Source of the DNA: CAVRTM01 sp963696105
GTDB lineage: Bacteria > Actinomycetota > Actinomycetes > Actinomycetales > Dermatophilaceae
Assembly: GCA_963696105.1 (NCBI GenBank)
Contig: CAVOIP010000004.1
Location: forward strand, 434,001-498,000
Reading direction: 5' to 3'
DNA length: 64,000 bases
The notes beneath the pieces are model-generated. The model was not told the DNA's origin, did no database searches, and saw only the letters and a list, made by a program, of their open reading frames with translations. Shown here one piece after another: positions 25,003 through 33,352 of this stretch. The stretch's first letter is position 1. The number at the start of each line of letters is the position of its first letter. The translations under genes were made by a program, and so were the position numbers.

Positions 25003-25286
25003 CGGCACCGACAGGACAGGAACGTCGCCGCCGACGCAGAGCCGTCGCGCGGGCGCACCACCCCGACCTCGGCGGAGACACCGCCGCGTTCATCCTGGCG
25101 TGGCAGCGCCTGGAAGATGCCGTGCCGCAGCGGGTGGGCGACCGCCACACCGCGCCCGCGCGGGCCGGTGCGGCGACCGCCGGCCCCGAGGTCACGTTCG
25201 TTCGGCGGTCGAAGGGTTTCGCCCGCTGGCTTGCGTGGCTTCCGCTGCGCCGCCATCGGCGGTTCCCCACCCGCCGGCTGCGCTGA
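24999..25286 (+). CDS. Short J-domain-like basic protein
   Basis: A 95-residue protein starting at a GTG that overlaps the previous stop (GTGA). Residues 9-35 (RRRRRRAVARAHHPDLGGDT and then AAFILAW) contain an HPD tripeptide at 21-23 followed by GGD, as in J-domain helices II-III, but the domain is shorter than a full J-domain. The rest is Arg-rich. HPD suggests it could contact DnaK; alternatively the resemblance is chance. Its place inside the Asp23 operon supports it being expressed. Confidence 0.6.
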   Translation: MTAPTGQERRRRRRAVARAHHPDLGGDTAAFILAWQRLEDAVPQRVGDRHTAPARAGAATAGPEVTFVRRSKGFARWLAWLPLRRHRRFPTRRLR

Positions 25287-25322
25287 GCGTCCTGTGTCCA
25301 TCCCGAACACGGAGGTTGTGTC

Positions 25323-25514
25323 ATGCCCCCCACCACAGTGGGTCTCTTCACTGGTTTGCTACTTGGCCTCGCCTGGGTCGTGGGCGGGTTCGAGGCTTTC
25401 GTTGGGACCGCGGTACTCGGGCTGGTCGGCTTCGTCGTCGGCAAGGTCGTTTCCGGCGAGCTGGACCTGACCAGCTACCTTGGCGGCGGCGGCGGCGGCC
25501 GCGGTCCACGGTGA
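25323..25514 (+). CDS. DUF2273-like small membrane protein
   Basis: A 63-residue protein with two hydrophobic helices (VGLFTGLLLGLAWVVGGFEA and AVLGLVGFVVGKVVSGELDL) and a Gly-rich tail. DUF2273 proteins accompany Asp23/AmaP genes in Gram-positive bacteria and help anchor Asp23 at the membrane. GGAGG precedes the ATG. It overlaps the next gene by GTGA. Confidence 0.8.
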   Translation: MPPTTVGLFTGLLLGLAWVVGGFEAFVGTAVLGLVGFVVGKVVSGELDLTSYLGGGGGGRGPR

Positions 25515-25927
25515 CCGCTGCCGTGACGACCGACCAGACGAAGCCCACCTCCCAGCCCGTTCTGGGTGACCCCGCCGAGCGCGGATCGCTGTCGGTGGAC
25601 GACCGGGTGGTGGAACGCGTTGCCGGCTATGCGGTGTCCCAGGTGGAGGCGGCGATGGCCGCCCCACGCCGGGTCCTCGGGGTGAACGTCGGCGATGCCC
25701 GTCCCCAAGACAGCGCCCACGTGCGCGCCCGCGTACACGGCGACGTCGCCACCGTCGACGCCACCATCGCGATCCACTGGCCGGCGTCGGTTCGATCGGT
25801 CAGCGACGCCGTCCGCGACCAGGTCCGCGCGGACGTCGCTCGAATCACCGGCGTCCACGTAGAGCAGATCGACCTCGAGATCGTCAGCATGAGCGCTCCC
25901 GCCGCAGGCCCTCGGCGCATTCGGTGA
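25511..25927 (+). CDS. Asp23/Gls24-family envelope stress protein
   Basis: A 138-residue Asp23-domain protein starting at a GTG that overlaps the upstream stop codon. The domain reads VDDRVVERVAGYAVSQVEAA, then AHVRARVHGDVATVDATIAI, then DVARITGVHVEQIDLEIVSM. It is the second clear Asp23 copy in this operon, so hetero-oligomers may form. Confidence 0.85.
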   Translation: MTAAVTTDQTKPTSQPVLGDPAERGSLSVDDRVVERVAGYAVSQVEAAMAAPRRVLGVNVGDARPQDSAHVRARVHGDVATVDATIAIHWPASVRSVSDAVRDQVRADVARITGVHVEQIDLEIVSMSAPAAGPRRIR

Positions 25928-25972
25928 TTGCAGCCGGAACCACCGACCCTTCGCACGACAAGGAAGTGACGG

Positions 25973-26503
25973 ATGACCGTCGTGAACCGGATCCTGGCGG
26001 CGCTGCTGGCCGTTGTGCTGCTGCTGGGTGGCTTGCTGGCCGCAAGCGAGATCTTGCTGGCTCAGCTCGGTCGCCCGCCGTGGCTCGTTCCGTATCCGCG
26101 ATGGAGCGCCTGGCTTGGGCAGCACACCCTGACCGACGGCCTGATGCGCGCTGCCATGGCGGCTCTTGTCGTGGTGGGGCTGCTGCTGATGCTGGCGGCG
26201 CTGCGCCGCGGCAAGCCGCACCACCTGACGCTGCCCTCGAACATCGAGGGGGTGCAGGTCACCGCGTCGCGTCGCGGGATCGAGCGTAGCCTGCGCGAGG
26301 CGGGCAGCCGCATCGGCGGTGTTCGCTCCGTCGACGTCAGGGCCGGACGGCGCTGGGTGAAGGTGCGCGCGTACACCGCCTCACGGACCGAAGGTCAGGT
26401 ACAGCAGCAGGTGACCGACACGGTCGCCGACAAGCTTCGCCAGCTCGGCCTGGCTGACAGGCTCCGCCCGCGAGTCACCATCGTGACGGGCAAAAGCCGA
26501 TGA
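25973..26503 (+). CDS. DUF6286-type membrane protein
   Basis: A 176-residue protein with two transmembrane helices (RILAALLAVVLLLGGLLAAS and MRAAMAALVVVGLLLMLAAL), then a cytoplasmic alpha/beta domain (GVRSVDVRAGRRWVKVRAYT, VTDTVADKLRQLGLADRL, PRVTIVTG). This matches the DUF6286 family found with Asp23 genes in actinobacteria and is topologically similar to AmaP. AAGGAAG precedes the start; it overlaps the next gene by ATGA. Confidence 0.82.
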   Translation: MTVVNRILAALLAVVLLLGGLLAASEILLAQLGRPPWLVPYPRWSAWLGQHTLTDGLMRAAMAALVVVGLLLMLAALRRGKPHHLTLPSNIEGVQVTASRRGIERSLREAGSRIGGVRSVDVRAGRRWVKVRAYTASRTEGQVQQQVTDTVADKLRQLGLADRLRPRVTIVTGKSR

Positions 26504-27072
26504 GCCGGCGCGTCGACGGCGCTAACCGCGCCGTCCTCTTCCTTCTGGGCCTGCTGTGTGCGCTGGCTGGCGGCCTCGGTCTCGCGACCAGCCTGGGAGC
26601 GTTCGGCGCGGCGCCGGCCAGTAGCCCGGTCGCCCCCCGGCAGCTGCACCGCTTCGCCGCCGACAGGCCATGGTTCTGGTGGGCCGTCGCGGCCGGGTGC
26701 CTGCTGCTGGCTTTCCTGGGTGCACGGTGGCTGCTGGCTCAGCTGCGGGTAGACCGCCTGCAGCGGCTGGATCTGACCACGGACGACCGCAACGGGCTGA
26801 CCATGGTCCACGCCGGCGCCCTGACAGACGCGGTGCAGGATGAGGTCCGCGGCATTCGCGGCGTCTCCGGCACGACCGCACGCCTGCGCTCCGAGCCCAG
26901 CCAGCGGCTGGTTCTGGGGGTAGAGCTGGCCGACTACGCCGACATCGCGGACGTGCGCCGAACTCTGGAGAACCAAGCGGTGCAGCACGTCCGCCAGGCC
27001 CTTGACTCACCCACCTTCCCCATCGACATCGAGCTGCGTCCCGGTCAGCACGCCGGCCGCGGACTGCGATGA
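26500..27072 (+). CDS. amaP: Alkaline-shock membrane anchor protein AmaP
   Basis: A 190-residue protein with two transmembrane segments (AVLFLLGLLCALAGGLGLAT and FWWAVAAGCLLLAFLGARWL) and a C-terminal cytoplasmic domain (VHAGALTDAVQDEVRGIRGV through IADVRRTLENQAVQHVRQAL). AmaP tethers Asp23 to the membrane. It is the last intact gene of the envelope-stress operon and directly precedes a P-type ATPase stub. Confidence 0.82.
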   Translation: MSRRVDGANRAVLFLLGLLCALAGGLGLATSLGAFGAAPASSPVAPRQLHRFAADRPWFWWAVAAGCLLLAFLGARWLLAQLRVDRLQRLDLTTDDRNGLTMVHAGALTDAVQDEVRGIRGVSGTTARLRSEPSQRLVLGVELADYADIADVRRTLENQAVQHVRQALDSPTFPIDIELRPGQHAGRGLR

Positions 27073-27211
27073 CGACCAACGGTGGGTGCCCCGGCTGCTG
27101 GTCTCCCCGGCCGAGGACCGCCGTGCCGACGTCGCCGACCGGCGTTTGTCGGGGTGAGCCTGCTCCCGGCGCCTGTCACGCTGCTGTTGGCCCCGGCGCC
27201 GTCCGGCCGAC

Positions 27212-27640
27212 GGGCCTGAGCGAGGACGAGGCGAGGGAGCGTCGGCGCTCCGGATCCGACAACGGCGTGCGTGCGAGGTCCTCGCGCAGCTATGTCTCGA
27301 TCCTGCGGGCCACCCTGTTCACCCTTCTTGAACAACATCTTGTTCGTCATCGGCGTCGGCCTGTTGGCGCTGGGCCGCACCAACGACGCAGCCGTCAGCG
27401 TCGGCATGGGGTCGCTCAACGCCGTGATCGCTCGGTGCAGGAGCTGCGTGCCAAGCGCACGCTGGACCGGCTGCGGCTGCGGCTGCGGCTGTGGCTGCCG
27501 CTGCACCGCGCCCGCTGCCGGGTGCTACGGGACGGCCAAGAGCGTGAGGTCGCTCCGGACGAGGTGGTCCAGGGTGACTTGCTGGTGCTGGCAGCCGGGG
27601 ACCAGGTCGTGGTGGGCGGCCGGTGGTGGGCCCCGTTGGG
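27212..27640 (+). pseudogene. P-type cation ATPase, N-terminal remnant
   Basis: Fragments of a P-type ATPase are spread over two frames: GLSEDEARERRRSG, then NNILFVIGVGLLALGRTNDA in another frame, then VQELRAKRTLDRL and REVAPDEVVQGDLLVLAAGD in the first. These correspond to the cytoplasmic N-terminus, the first helix pair and the start of the actuator domain. The TGES actuator motif, the DKTGT phosphorylation site and the rest of the roughly 800-residue protein are absent. The fragment stops just before the phosphatase gene at 27707, which suggests deletion of the remainder. Confidence 0.75.
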
Positions 27641-27706
27641 TTCGGCGGGGGAAAGCGCCCGTCGCAGTGGTTGGCGTCGGGCGTTGCAGCCTTCTACTGT
27701 GACCAG

Positions 27707-29425
27707 ATGAGCCGACGCGGCCGGGGGCAGCCCAGGCACTCCCAGGACATGGTCGACCGGCTCGTGTCTACCTCATGGCGGCAGGCGTGGGACGTGTCTC
27801 CGGCACTGGTTCTGGTGACGGTGGGGCCGAGACATCTTCTGGGTTATCAGAACGGCGCCGCGCAGGCCCTGGTCGGCGCGCGAACGCTGGGACGACCACT
27901 AGGGGAGTCCTTTCCCGAGCTTCCTGTCGAGGGGCTGGAACTTCTGACCCAGGTGCTGCGCACCGGGCAGGAACTGCAGGTTCCGCGTCGGCGGGTGTCG
28001 CTGCGGGACCGGCTGGGCGGCGGCCTGGACATGCGGTTTGTCCTGGCGCCGTTGGGTTCACCCCCTCAGGGTGTGGCCACGATCGCCCTGGACGTCAGCG
28101 CCGAGGTACGGGCCGAGCAGACCGCGTGCCGCTCACAGCTGCTGGCAGATATCTCGACCGCCATCATCGCGGCCAAGTCGCCCGGGCACGGGCTGCAGTC
28201 GCTGGCCGATGGTTTGGTGCCTGCGCTGGGCGACGTGGCGGCGGTGTACGTCATTTCCGACACCAGCTGGGATCGCCCCGCCTCTGCGGACACGGGGGCT
28301 CCGGAGGTGCTCAGCCTCGTTCCCTCCCTGGCGGCACTGGGACCACTGCCGCCACCGGCAACAGCTGAGACCGCGGCCGCGTGGGGCAGCCTGTTGGCAG
28401 CCGGGCAACCGATGATCTTCCCGGTCGAGGAGTCGACCCTGCCGTCGCTGGCCCCGCAGTCGGCGACGGCAGACTGGCTTCGCGCCGCGGCCGTACACAG
28501 CATCGCCGTGGTTCCGCTGGTTGCGGCGGGAACCCTCACCGGTGCACTGGTGCTGCTGGCGGCCGGGGAACGTCCGGCGTTCGCGGACATCGACCTGCCG
28601 TTCCTGGAGGACGTGGCCGCGCGTGCGGGGGTGGCCATCAGCCAGGTCCGCGGCGCCCGCCACCATCGCGACGTCGCGCTGAGGCTGCAGCGGGCCCTGC
28701 TGCCGCAGACTCCGCCGTCGTTGCCCGGTGTGTCGGTAGCAGCCCGGTATGTCGCCGGCGCGCCGGAGGTCGAGGTGGGCGGAGACTGGTGGGACGTCCA
28801 CGACCTCGGCGATGGTCGGGTCGGGATCGGCATCGGCGACGTGTGCGGGCGAGGCATCGCCGCCGCCGCGGTGATGGGTCAGGCCCGCGCTGCGATGCGC
28901 GCCGCCGGCCACGCCGCCCTGGCACCACATAACGTGCTAGAGCTGCTCGACGCCCAGCTGACCGAGATCCTCAGCGGCCCCGGCGCCGACGGGGCCGGGC
29001 CGCAGTTCGCCACCGCCTGCTACGGCGTCGTCGGCCTGGAGCTCGACACCGTGCGAGCCAGCAGTGCCGGGCACCTGCCGCTGCTGCTGCGCCGCGACTG
29101 CGGAGACGTCGAGACCATCACGCTGCCGACCGGTCCACCGTTGGGTCTGGGATGTGGCGGGTACCAGGAAGGCGAGATCTCCTTCGGCGCGGGCGACGTG
29201 CTGCTGATGTTCACCGATGGCCTGGTCGAGTCACGGACCCAGGACGTCGACGAAGGCGTCGCTGCCTTGGCGGCCGCGCTGCGGCGGCTCGGCGGTGCCG
29301 AGTCCTTGGATGAGGTCGCCGACGGCCTGCTACAGGCGATGGGGCGACGCGCCGCAGCGGGCCCCGACGACGTTGCCCTGGTCCTGCTCCGTCGCGACGA
29401 CTCCCCACTGAGCACTGCCGATTGA
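27707..29425 (+). CDS. SpoIIE/PP2C-type serine/threonine phosphatase with PAS/GAF sensor domains
   Basis: A 572-residue protein. The N-terminus (about 1-130) is PAS-like (ALVLVTVGPRHLLGYQNGAA). A GAF-like domain spans about 140-310. The C-terminal PP2C/SpoIIE domain starts near 330 and shows the metal motifs VEVGGDWWDVHDL, IGIGDVCGRGIAAAAVMGQA, MFTDGLVESR and PDDVALVLL. Such proteins dephosphorylate anti-sigma-factor antagonists. No antagonist or RsbW gene is adjacent, so its partner is elsewhere. It begins 66 bp beyond a truncated ATPase and may use a promoter inside that remnant. Confidence 0.9.
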   Translation: MSRRGRGQPRHSQDMVDRLVSTSWRQAWDVSPALVLVTVGPRHLLGYQNGAAQALVGARTLGRPLGESFPELPVEGLELLTQVLRTGQELQVPRRRVSLRDRLGGGLDMRFVLAPLGSPPQGVATIALDVSAEVRAEQTACRSQLLADISTAIIAAKSPGHGLQSLADGLVPALGDVAAVYVISDTSWDRPASADTGAPEVLSLVPSLAALGPLPPPATAETAAAWGSLLAAGQPMIFPVEESTLPSLAPQSATADWLRAAAVHSIAVVPLVAAGTLTGALVLLAAGERPAFADIDLPFLEDVAARAGVAISQVRGARHHRDVALRLQRALLPQTPPSLPGVSVAARYVAGAPEVEVGGDWWDVHDLGDGRVGIGIGDVCGRGIAAAAVMGQARAAMRAAGHAALAPHNVLELLDAQLTEILSGPGADGAGPQFATACYGVVGLELDTVRASSAGHLPLLLRRDCGDVETITLPTGPPLGLGCGGYQEGEISFGAGDVLLMFTDGLVESRTQDVDEGVAALAAALRRLGGAESLDEVADGLLQAMGRRAAAGPDDVALVLLRRDDSPLSTAD

Positions 29426-29677
29426 CCGCGGCGCCGCGGGCGGCCGCGGGCTCAAGTGCCGGTTCTCGTCTCACCGGGGTCAGGGCTGGATCCTTGAACT
29501 ACCCGGGTGATGCGGAACCCACTGGGGCGCAACGCCAGCTCCCTGGCATGCAAGCGCGGAAGGCGGCTACTAGGAGACTTCACGCAGGGTCGATGTCTGG
29601 CCAGACTCGATCCAGGTGCACGGTGGGACGCTCTCAATTGCGGCTGCGCGCCCGGTCTGCGGGGTGGCTCTCATCTG
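29426..29677. other. Intergenic stretch before IS110 remnant
   Basis: No recognisable gene, RNA or repeat. It leads into the IS110-type left-end sequence. Confidence 0.4.
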
Positions 29678-29943
29678 GACTGCGCCTCTCCGAGCACCGT
29701 GACGAGGGGTGGCTCAAGAGGGACTGCCCAGCTCGTAGTAACACTGCCCACCTCGCCATCCCAACAGGTTCGAGGAGAGCAGGAGGCGCCATGGCTGGCG
29801 TGATCATCGGCGTCGATCCCCACAAGCTGTCGGCCACTATCGAGGTCGTCGACCACCACGGAGGCCTGTTGGGGTCCGGGCGCTTCACCACCGACAAGGC
29901 CGGCTACGCAGCGATGCGCAGCTACGTGAGCACGTGGCCTCGG
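29678..29943 (+). mobile_element. IS110-family element, left-end remnant
   Basis: The ATG at 29791 (AGGAGG upstream) starts MAGVIIGVDPHKLSATIEVV and DKAGYAAMRSYVSTWP. This is the N-terminal RNase-H-like (DEDD) domain of IS110 transposases with the first Asp in VDPHK. Homology stops near 29943 and switches directly to integrase sequence. The preceding 110 bp resemble the long non-coding left end where IS110 elements encode their bridge RNA. Only about 50 of roughly 400 residues remain, so it is dead. Boundaries are approximate. Confidence 0.65.
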
Positions 29944-29954
29944 GATGCGGCGCG

Positions 29955-30804
29955 TCACGCAGTCAACCGGGGAACCTACGTCACGCCGCAGAACCTGGCG
30001 GTCGGGGAGTGGCTGGATCGCCGCCCATGAGGTGGAGCTGAAGCCGTCTACGGCTAAGTCGTACCGGGACAACATCGCCGGCTACTTGAAGCACGCTCTG
30101 GGACGCGAGCGGGCTGCAGTCGCTTTCTCCGTCCCGGCTGTCGGTGGTCCTCAAAGGTTTGTACGAATCCGGGGGCAAGGACGGCCGGCCGCTGTCTCAA
30201 AGGACTGTGGAGTTCGCGCGGGCGGTGCTGAGGCGAGCGTTGCAGGACGCCGTCATGGAACACATCCTCGAGGTCAATCCGGTGGTCGGCACCAAGCGTC
30301 CTCGTGTCCGAAGCCTCAACACTCGACGTGGACGGGCTCGGAGCTGCCGATGTTCCTGGCGGGTCCTACAGAGGGAGACCGATGGGTACCTCTATGGGCC
30401 TTGGCAGCGGCCACAGGCATGCGGCGCGGTGAGCTTCTTGCCCTCCGGTGGCCCGACGTTGACGTGGAGACCGGCGTGATCGCCGTGGAGCGTTCGGTCA
30501 CCCAGGTCGGTCAGGCGCGGGTGTACGTCACCCCGAAGAACCACGAGCGCCGGACTGTCACCATCGACCCGCGGACGACGGCGACTCTCAAGGCGTGGCG
30601 CAAGGTGCAGATGGAGGAGCGCCTGGCGTGGGTGCCGCCTACCTCGGCACGGAGGATCTGGTCTTCACATGGGACGACGGTCGAGCGGTTATTCCTGACT
30701 TTGTCACCATCAAGTTCGGGACGGTGACCGGCAAGCTCGAGGGACTGCCGCGTCTGGTTCTCCACGGATTACTCCACACGCACGCCACGATCCTGCTGTG
30801 GCAG
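29955..30804 (+). pseudogene. Phage-type tyrosine integrase remnant
   Basis: Successive frames encode an SAM-like core-binding domain (GTYVTPQNLAVGEWLD, then AAHEVELKPSTAKSYRDNIA, then VVLKGLYESGGKDGRPLSQR). The catalytic domain follows (ATGMRRGELLALRWPDVDV with the first Arg, VYVTPKNHERRTVTI, then LVLHGLLHTHATILL). The box-II Arg of H-x-L-R-H is Leu here. At least three frameshifts are present and the C-terminal Tyr is missing. It is fused to the IS110 remnant. Confidence 0.8.
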
Positions 30805-30921
30805 CCGGCACCGACCAACGTCGCCACCGGGTTGTGGGGCGAGTACGTGGTGGCCGAGTCGCTTCGCGGACGCGGATGGACCCCCTATCACGTGCGGTAC
30901 GACACCGAGGAGGATGCCCTC

Positions 30922-31173
30922 ATGTTGCCACGTCCAGGCATAGTCGCCCTGACTGCTACGGGTGCCGCTGAATGGGGTCAATCAGTCGACGAGAGTCGGC
31001 GGCAGTACGCCACCGGGTTCTACAAGCGCGGGCAAAAGAAGGGCGAACCGCTGACTGAAGACGGCCTGATGTACCCGGTGAATGTCGATCACGGCCTTGA
31101 ACTTGGCACCTTCCTCGCTCAGCTACTGCCCAGGACCACAACGCTGAGTCATGACGAGGCTGTTGAAGGATGA
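30922..31173 (+). CDS. Hypothetical protein behind integrase remnant
   Basis: An 83-residue frame with GAGGAGG eight bases before the ATG. The open frame continues upstream into the dead integrase, so the start is not certain; GTG codons at 30844 and 30847 are alternatives. The sequence (IVALTATGAAEWGQSVDESR, YATGFYKRGQKKGEPLTEDG) belongs to no family I recognise. Its last codon overlaps the next start by ATGA, supporting real translation of the pair. Confidence 0.45.
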   Translation: MLPRPGIVALTATGAAEWGQSVDESRRQYATGFYKRGQKKGEPLTEDGLMYPVNVDHGLELGTFLAQLLPRTTTLSHDEAVEG

Positions 31174-31601
31174 GTAGGGGGTGGAGCCCTGAAGCAGTCG
31201 GGGCCCTGGCGACCGCAGGTGCCACGCTGTTCGCCGCCGGCGCAGCATCCATTGCGGCGAGTGACCCGCGAGGACGGCGGACGCAAGACCAGCGGCGTCA
31301 AGTTGAGTTGATCGGCGCGTGGGCCGAGGTTGACCGATCCAACGTTCAGCCGGACGGATCGGGCGTCGTGCGTCGGGTGCACGTTGCCAACCGGAGCGAC
31401 CTGTCCGTCACCAACGTCATCGTCGGGTGCCTGGGTGGGCTGAGCGGTGAGGAGGGGCCTACCTTCAGGTTGCACAGCCTCGGGCCGGGGGAGGTGATCG
31501 AGGAAGTCGGGGGGAGGGGGGGACAGACGCTCACGATGCTCAGGGTTACCCAAGTCGGGTCACGCAGTTGGGGTTCACCGATCACGCAGGTAGACGTTTG
31601 A
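31170..31601 (+). CDS. Hypothetical membrane-anchored protein
   Basis: A 143-residue protein with one N-terminal hydrophobic segment (AVGALATAGATLFAAGAASI) followed by a basic stretch (RGRRTQDQRRQ) and a predicted beta-rich domain (VVRRVHVANRSDLSVTNVIV, then FRLHSLGPGEVIEEVGG). The topology suggests a membrane anchor with a cytoplasmic domain. It is translationally coupled to the preceding hypothetical gene. No function can be assigned; both sit among mobile debris. Confidence 0.6.
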   Translation: MSRGWSPEAVGALATAGATLFAAGAASIAASDPRGRRTQDQRRQVELIGAWAEVDRSNVQPDGSGVVRRVHVANRSDLSVTNVIVGCLGGLSGEEGPTFRLHSLGPGEVIEEVGGRGGQTLTMLRVTQVGSRSWGSPITQVDV

Positions 31602-31931
31602 GCGCGTCTCCAAGGACCTTGTGTCGCTGGGCCGGCTTGACCGTGCCTTGGTGAGCTCAGCACTCGACGGGGACGTCGCGCGCGACGTGGACGCCGTCCA
31701 CCTCCACCCGTTCGTCACCGAAGGCGGTCGCGCTGGCTGCAAAAGGGGCCGCCACGACCCCGTCCGACTCCGAGCCGACCAAGACTCCATGCGACTCGAC
31801 GTCCCCGTCGGCCCCGGTGAACGGGGCTCGGCTCCGCCCTTGCGCGGTGCCATGGATCGGGCCATGACTCCGCCTCCGGGTCTCCTGGCGCGCGAGAGCG
31901 CGCGACGAGGGGCACCGCCGCCGACGTGCCG
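31602..31931. other. Non-coding stretch with short coding-like remnant
   Basis: No intact gene. On the minus strand near 31660-31830 a short peptide (HGVLVGSESDGVVAAPFAAS, then FGDERVEVDGVHVARDVPVE) looks protein-like but has no start, family or partner. It is probably a decayed fragment. Confidence 0.35.
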
Positions 31932-33251
31932 TCAGCAGCGCGTGAAGAAGTTCTGCAATACCCGCTGACCGAAGGATAAAGCGGACACCGGAACGCGTTC
32001 GTCCGCGCCGTGGAACATGGCCGGGAAGTCGAACGTGGTGGGCAGCTGCAGGGGAACGAACCCGTAGCAGTTGATGCCTAGGCGTGCAAAGTGCTTGGCA
32101 TCGGTGCCTATTGGCAGGCACGTGGGGATGGTGACCGCGTCCGGGTCTTCCGCTGCGAGCGAGGCGACGATCGCTTCGGGCACTGGGCCGCTAAAGGGCG
32201 TCTCTAGCGCGCCGTTGTGGAACACGCGCTCGACTTCCACGAGGTCGCCGACGAGGTCCTCGATGTCCTGGTAGAAGGCGGTCACGTGTCCCGGAACGAA
32301 GCGACCGTCGATTAGGGCCTCGGCGACGGGCGGCACGACGTTGTGCTGCAGTCCCGCGTGAAGCTCGGTCGCGTTGTAGGTGTTGCGCAGTGTGGGCACG
32401 AGCAATCTGGCGAGTGAGCCAGTGGCATCGAGGGCCAAGTCGGCGTCCGGCTCGTCGTGCCACGCTCGTGCGGCGTCGATGAGGGCGGTTGTGCTTTGGC
32501 ACGGGTGTATCCCGAAGTCGTGGTGCTCCAGGCGGTGCAGGGCCTCGGCCAGCTTGATCACCGGGTTGTCGGTGTGACGCATCGACCCGTGGCCGCCGGG
32601 ACCGCGTGCGACGAGGCGGAGCCAGCCGATGCCCTTCTCTGCGGACTGCACCAGGTAGCTGCGTTGCCCTGAGGGTGCTTCGAAGCTGAAGCCGCCTGCT
32701 TCGCCGATGGCTTCCGTGCAGCCGTCGAACAGGTCGGCGTGGTTCTCGACGAGCCACTGGGCACCGGCACCCCCGCCCAGTTCCTCATCGGCGACGAACG
32801 CGAGGACGACGTCGCGACGAGGTCGCCAGCCCCCGGCCAGGAGGTCGCGGAGCGAAGTCAGCGTCATCGCCGCCATGTTCTTCATGTCGACGGCGCCACG
32901 GCCCCACACGTGACCATCACGAATCTCGCCTGCGTAGGGCGGCACTGTCCAGGTGCTCGGGTCGGCGGGAACGACGTCGAGATGGATGTGGACAAGGAGT
33001 GCCGGGGCACTGGGGTCCGCACCTTCGATCCTCGTGACGACGTTGGAGCGCCGTGGGTCGCGCTCAAGCAGTTGCGGCGTCAGCGACATGTCAGAGAGCT
33101 CGGCCGCAACACGTTCGGCGACGTCCCGTTCGAGCCCTCCCCGGACGGAGGAGTCATAACGGATGAGTTCTGAACACAGCAGCGCCACGTCGGGGAGGTC
33201 CTGGCCCGCTTGGAACGGTCGCTGGAGGGGGCGGGTCGACGGAGTGGACAT
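31932..33251 (-). CDS. M20-family metallopeptidase/amidohydrolase
   Basis: A 439-residue di-zinc hydrolase of the ArgE/DapE/ACY1 group. Metal and catalytic residues are His90 and Asp92 in LLVHIHLDVV, Asp122 in GRGAVDMK, and the Glu156-Glu157 pair in VADEELGGG. A dimerisation-domain motif (GPGGHGSMRHTD) and a C-terminal metal His in MFHGADERV are also present. It probably cleaves an N-acyl or peptide-like bond. The ATG at 33251 follows GAGGAAG. It is divergent from the XRE-cupin regulator across a perfect inverted repeat. The nearby transporter suggests that it processes an imported amide compound (inference). Confidence 0.92.
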   Translation of the reverse strand: MSTPSTRPLQRPFQAGQDLPDVALLCSELIRYDSSVRGGLERDVAERVAAELSDMSLTPQLLERDPRRSNVVTRIEGADPSAPALLVHIHLDVVPADPSTWTVPPYAGEIRDGHVWGRGAVDMKNMAAMTLTSLRDLLAGGWRPRRDVVLAFVADEELGGGAGAQWLVENHADLFDGCTEAIGEAGGFSFEAPSGQRSYLVQSAEKGIGWLRLVARGPGGHGSMRHTDNPVIKLAEALHRLEHHDFGIHPCQSTTALIDAARAWHDEPDADLALDATGSLARLLVPTLRNTYNATELHAGLQHNVVPPVAEALIDGRFVPGHVTAFYQDIEDLVGDLVEVERVFHNGALETPFSGPVPEAIVASLAAEDPDAVTIPTCLPIGTDAKHFARLGINCYGFVPLQLPTTFDFPAMFHGADERVPVSALSFGQRVLQNFFTRC

Positions 33252-33310
33252 TCGGCATCTTCCTCGTGGGAGCGGCAAGCCATGGCGGCAACACAGGCAT
33301 TGGATGTGTT

Positions 33311-33340
33311 CACTATGTTGACGGTTGCATCGCCATAGTG
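33311..33340. promoter_or_regulatory. Putative operator, CACTATG inverted repeat
   Basis: CACTATG (33311-33317) and CATAGTG (33334-33340) are exact inverted repeats 16 bp apart, midway between the divergent M20 gene and the XRE-cupin gene. A TTGACG -35-like hexamer lies inside. The neighbouring XRE protein is the obvious candidate ligand. Confidence 0.5.
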
Positions 33341-33352
33341 GAGGATTGTGGC

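Noticed and set aside
33318..33346. Sigma-70 promoter built on TTGACG inside the XRE operator region
   Set aside because: No acceptable -10 hexamer lies 16-18 bp downstream.
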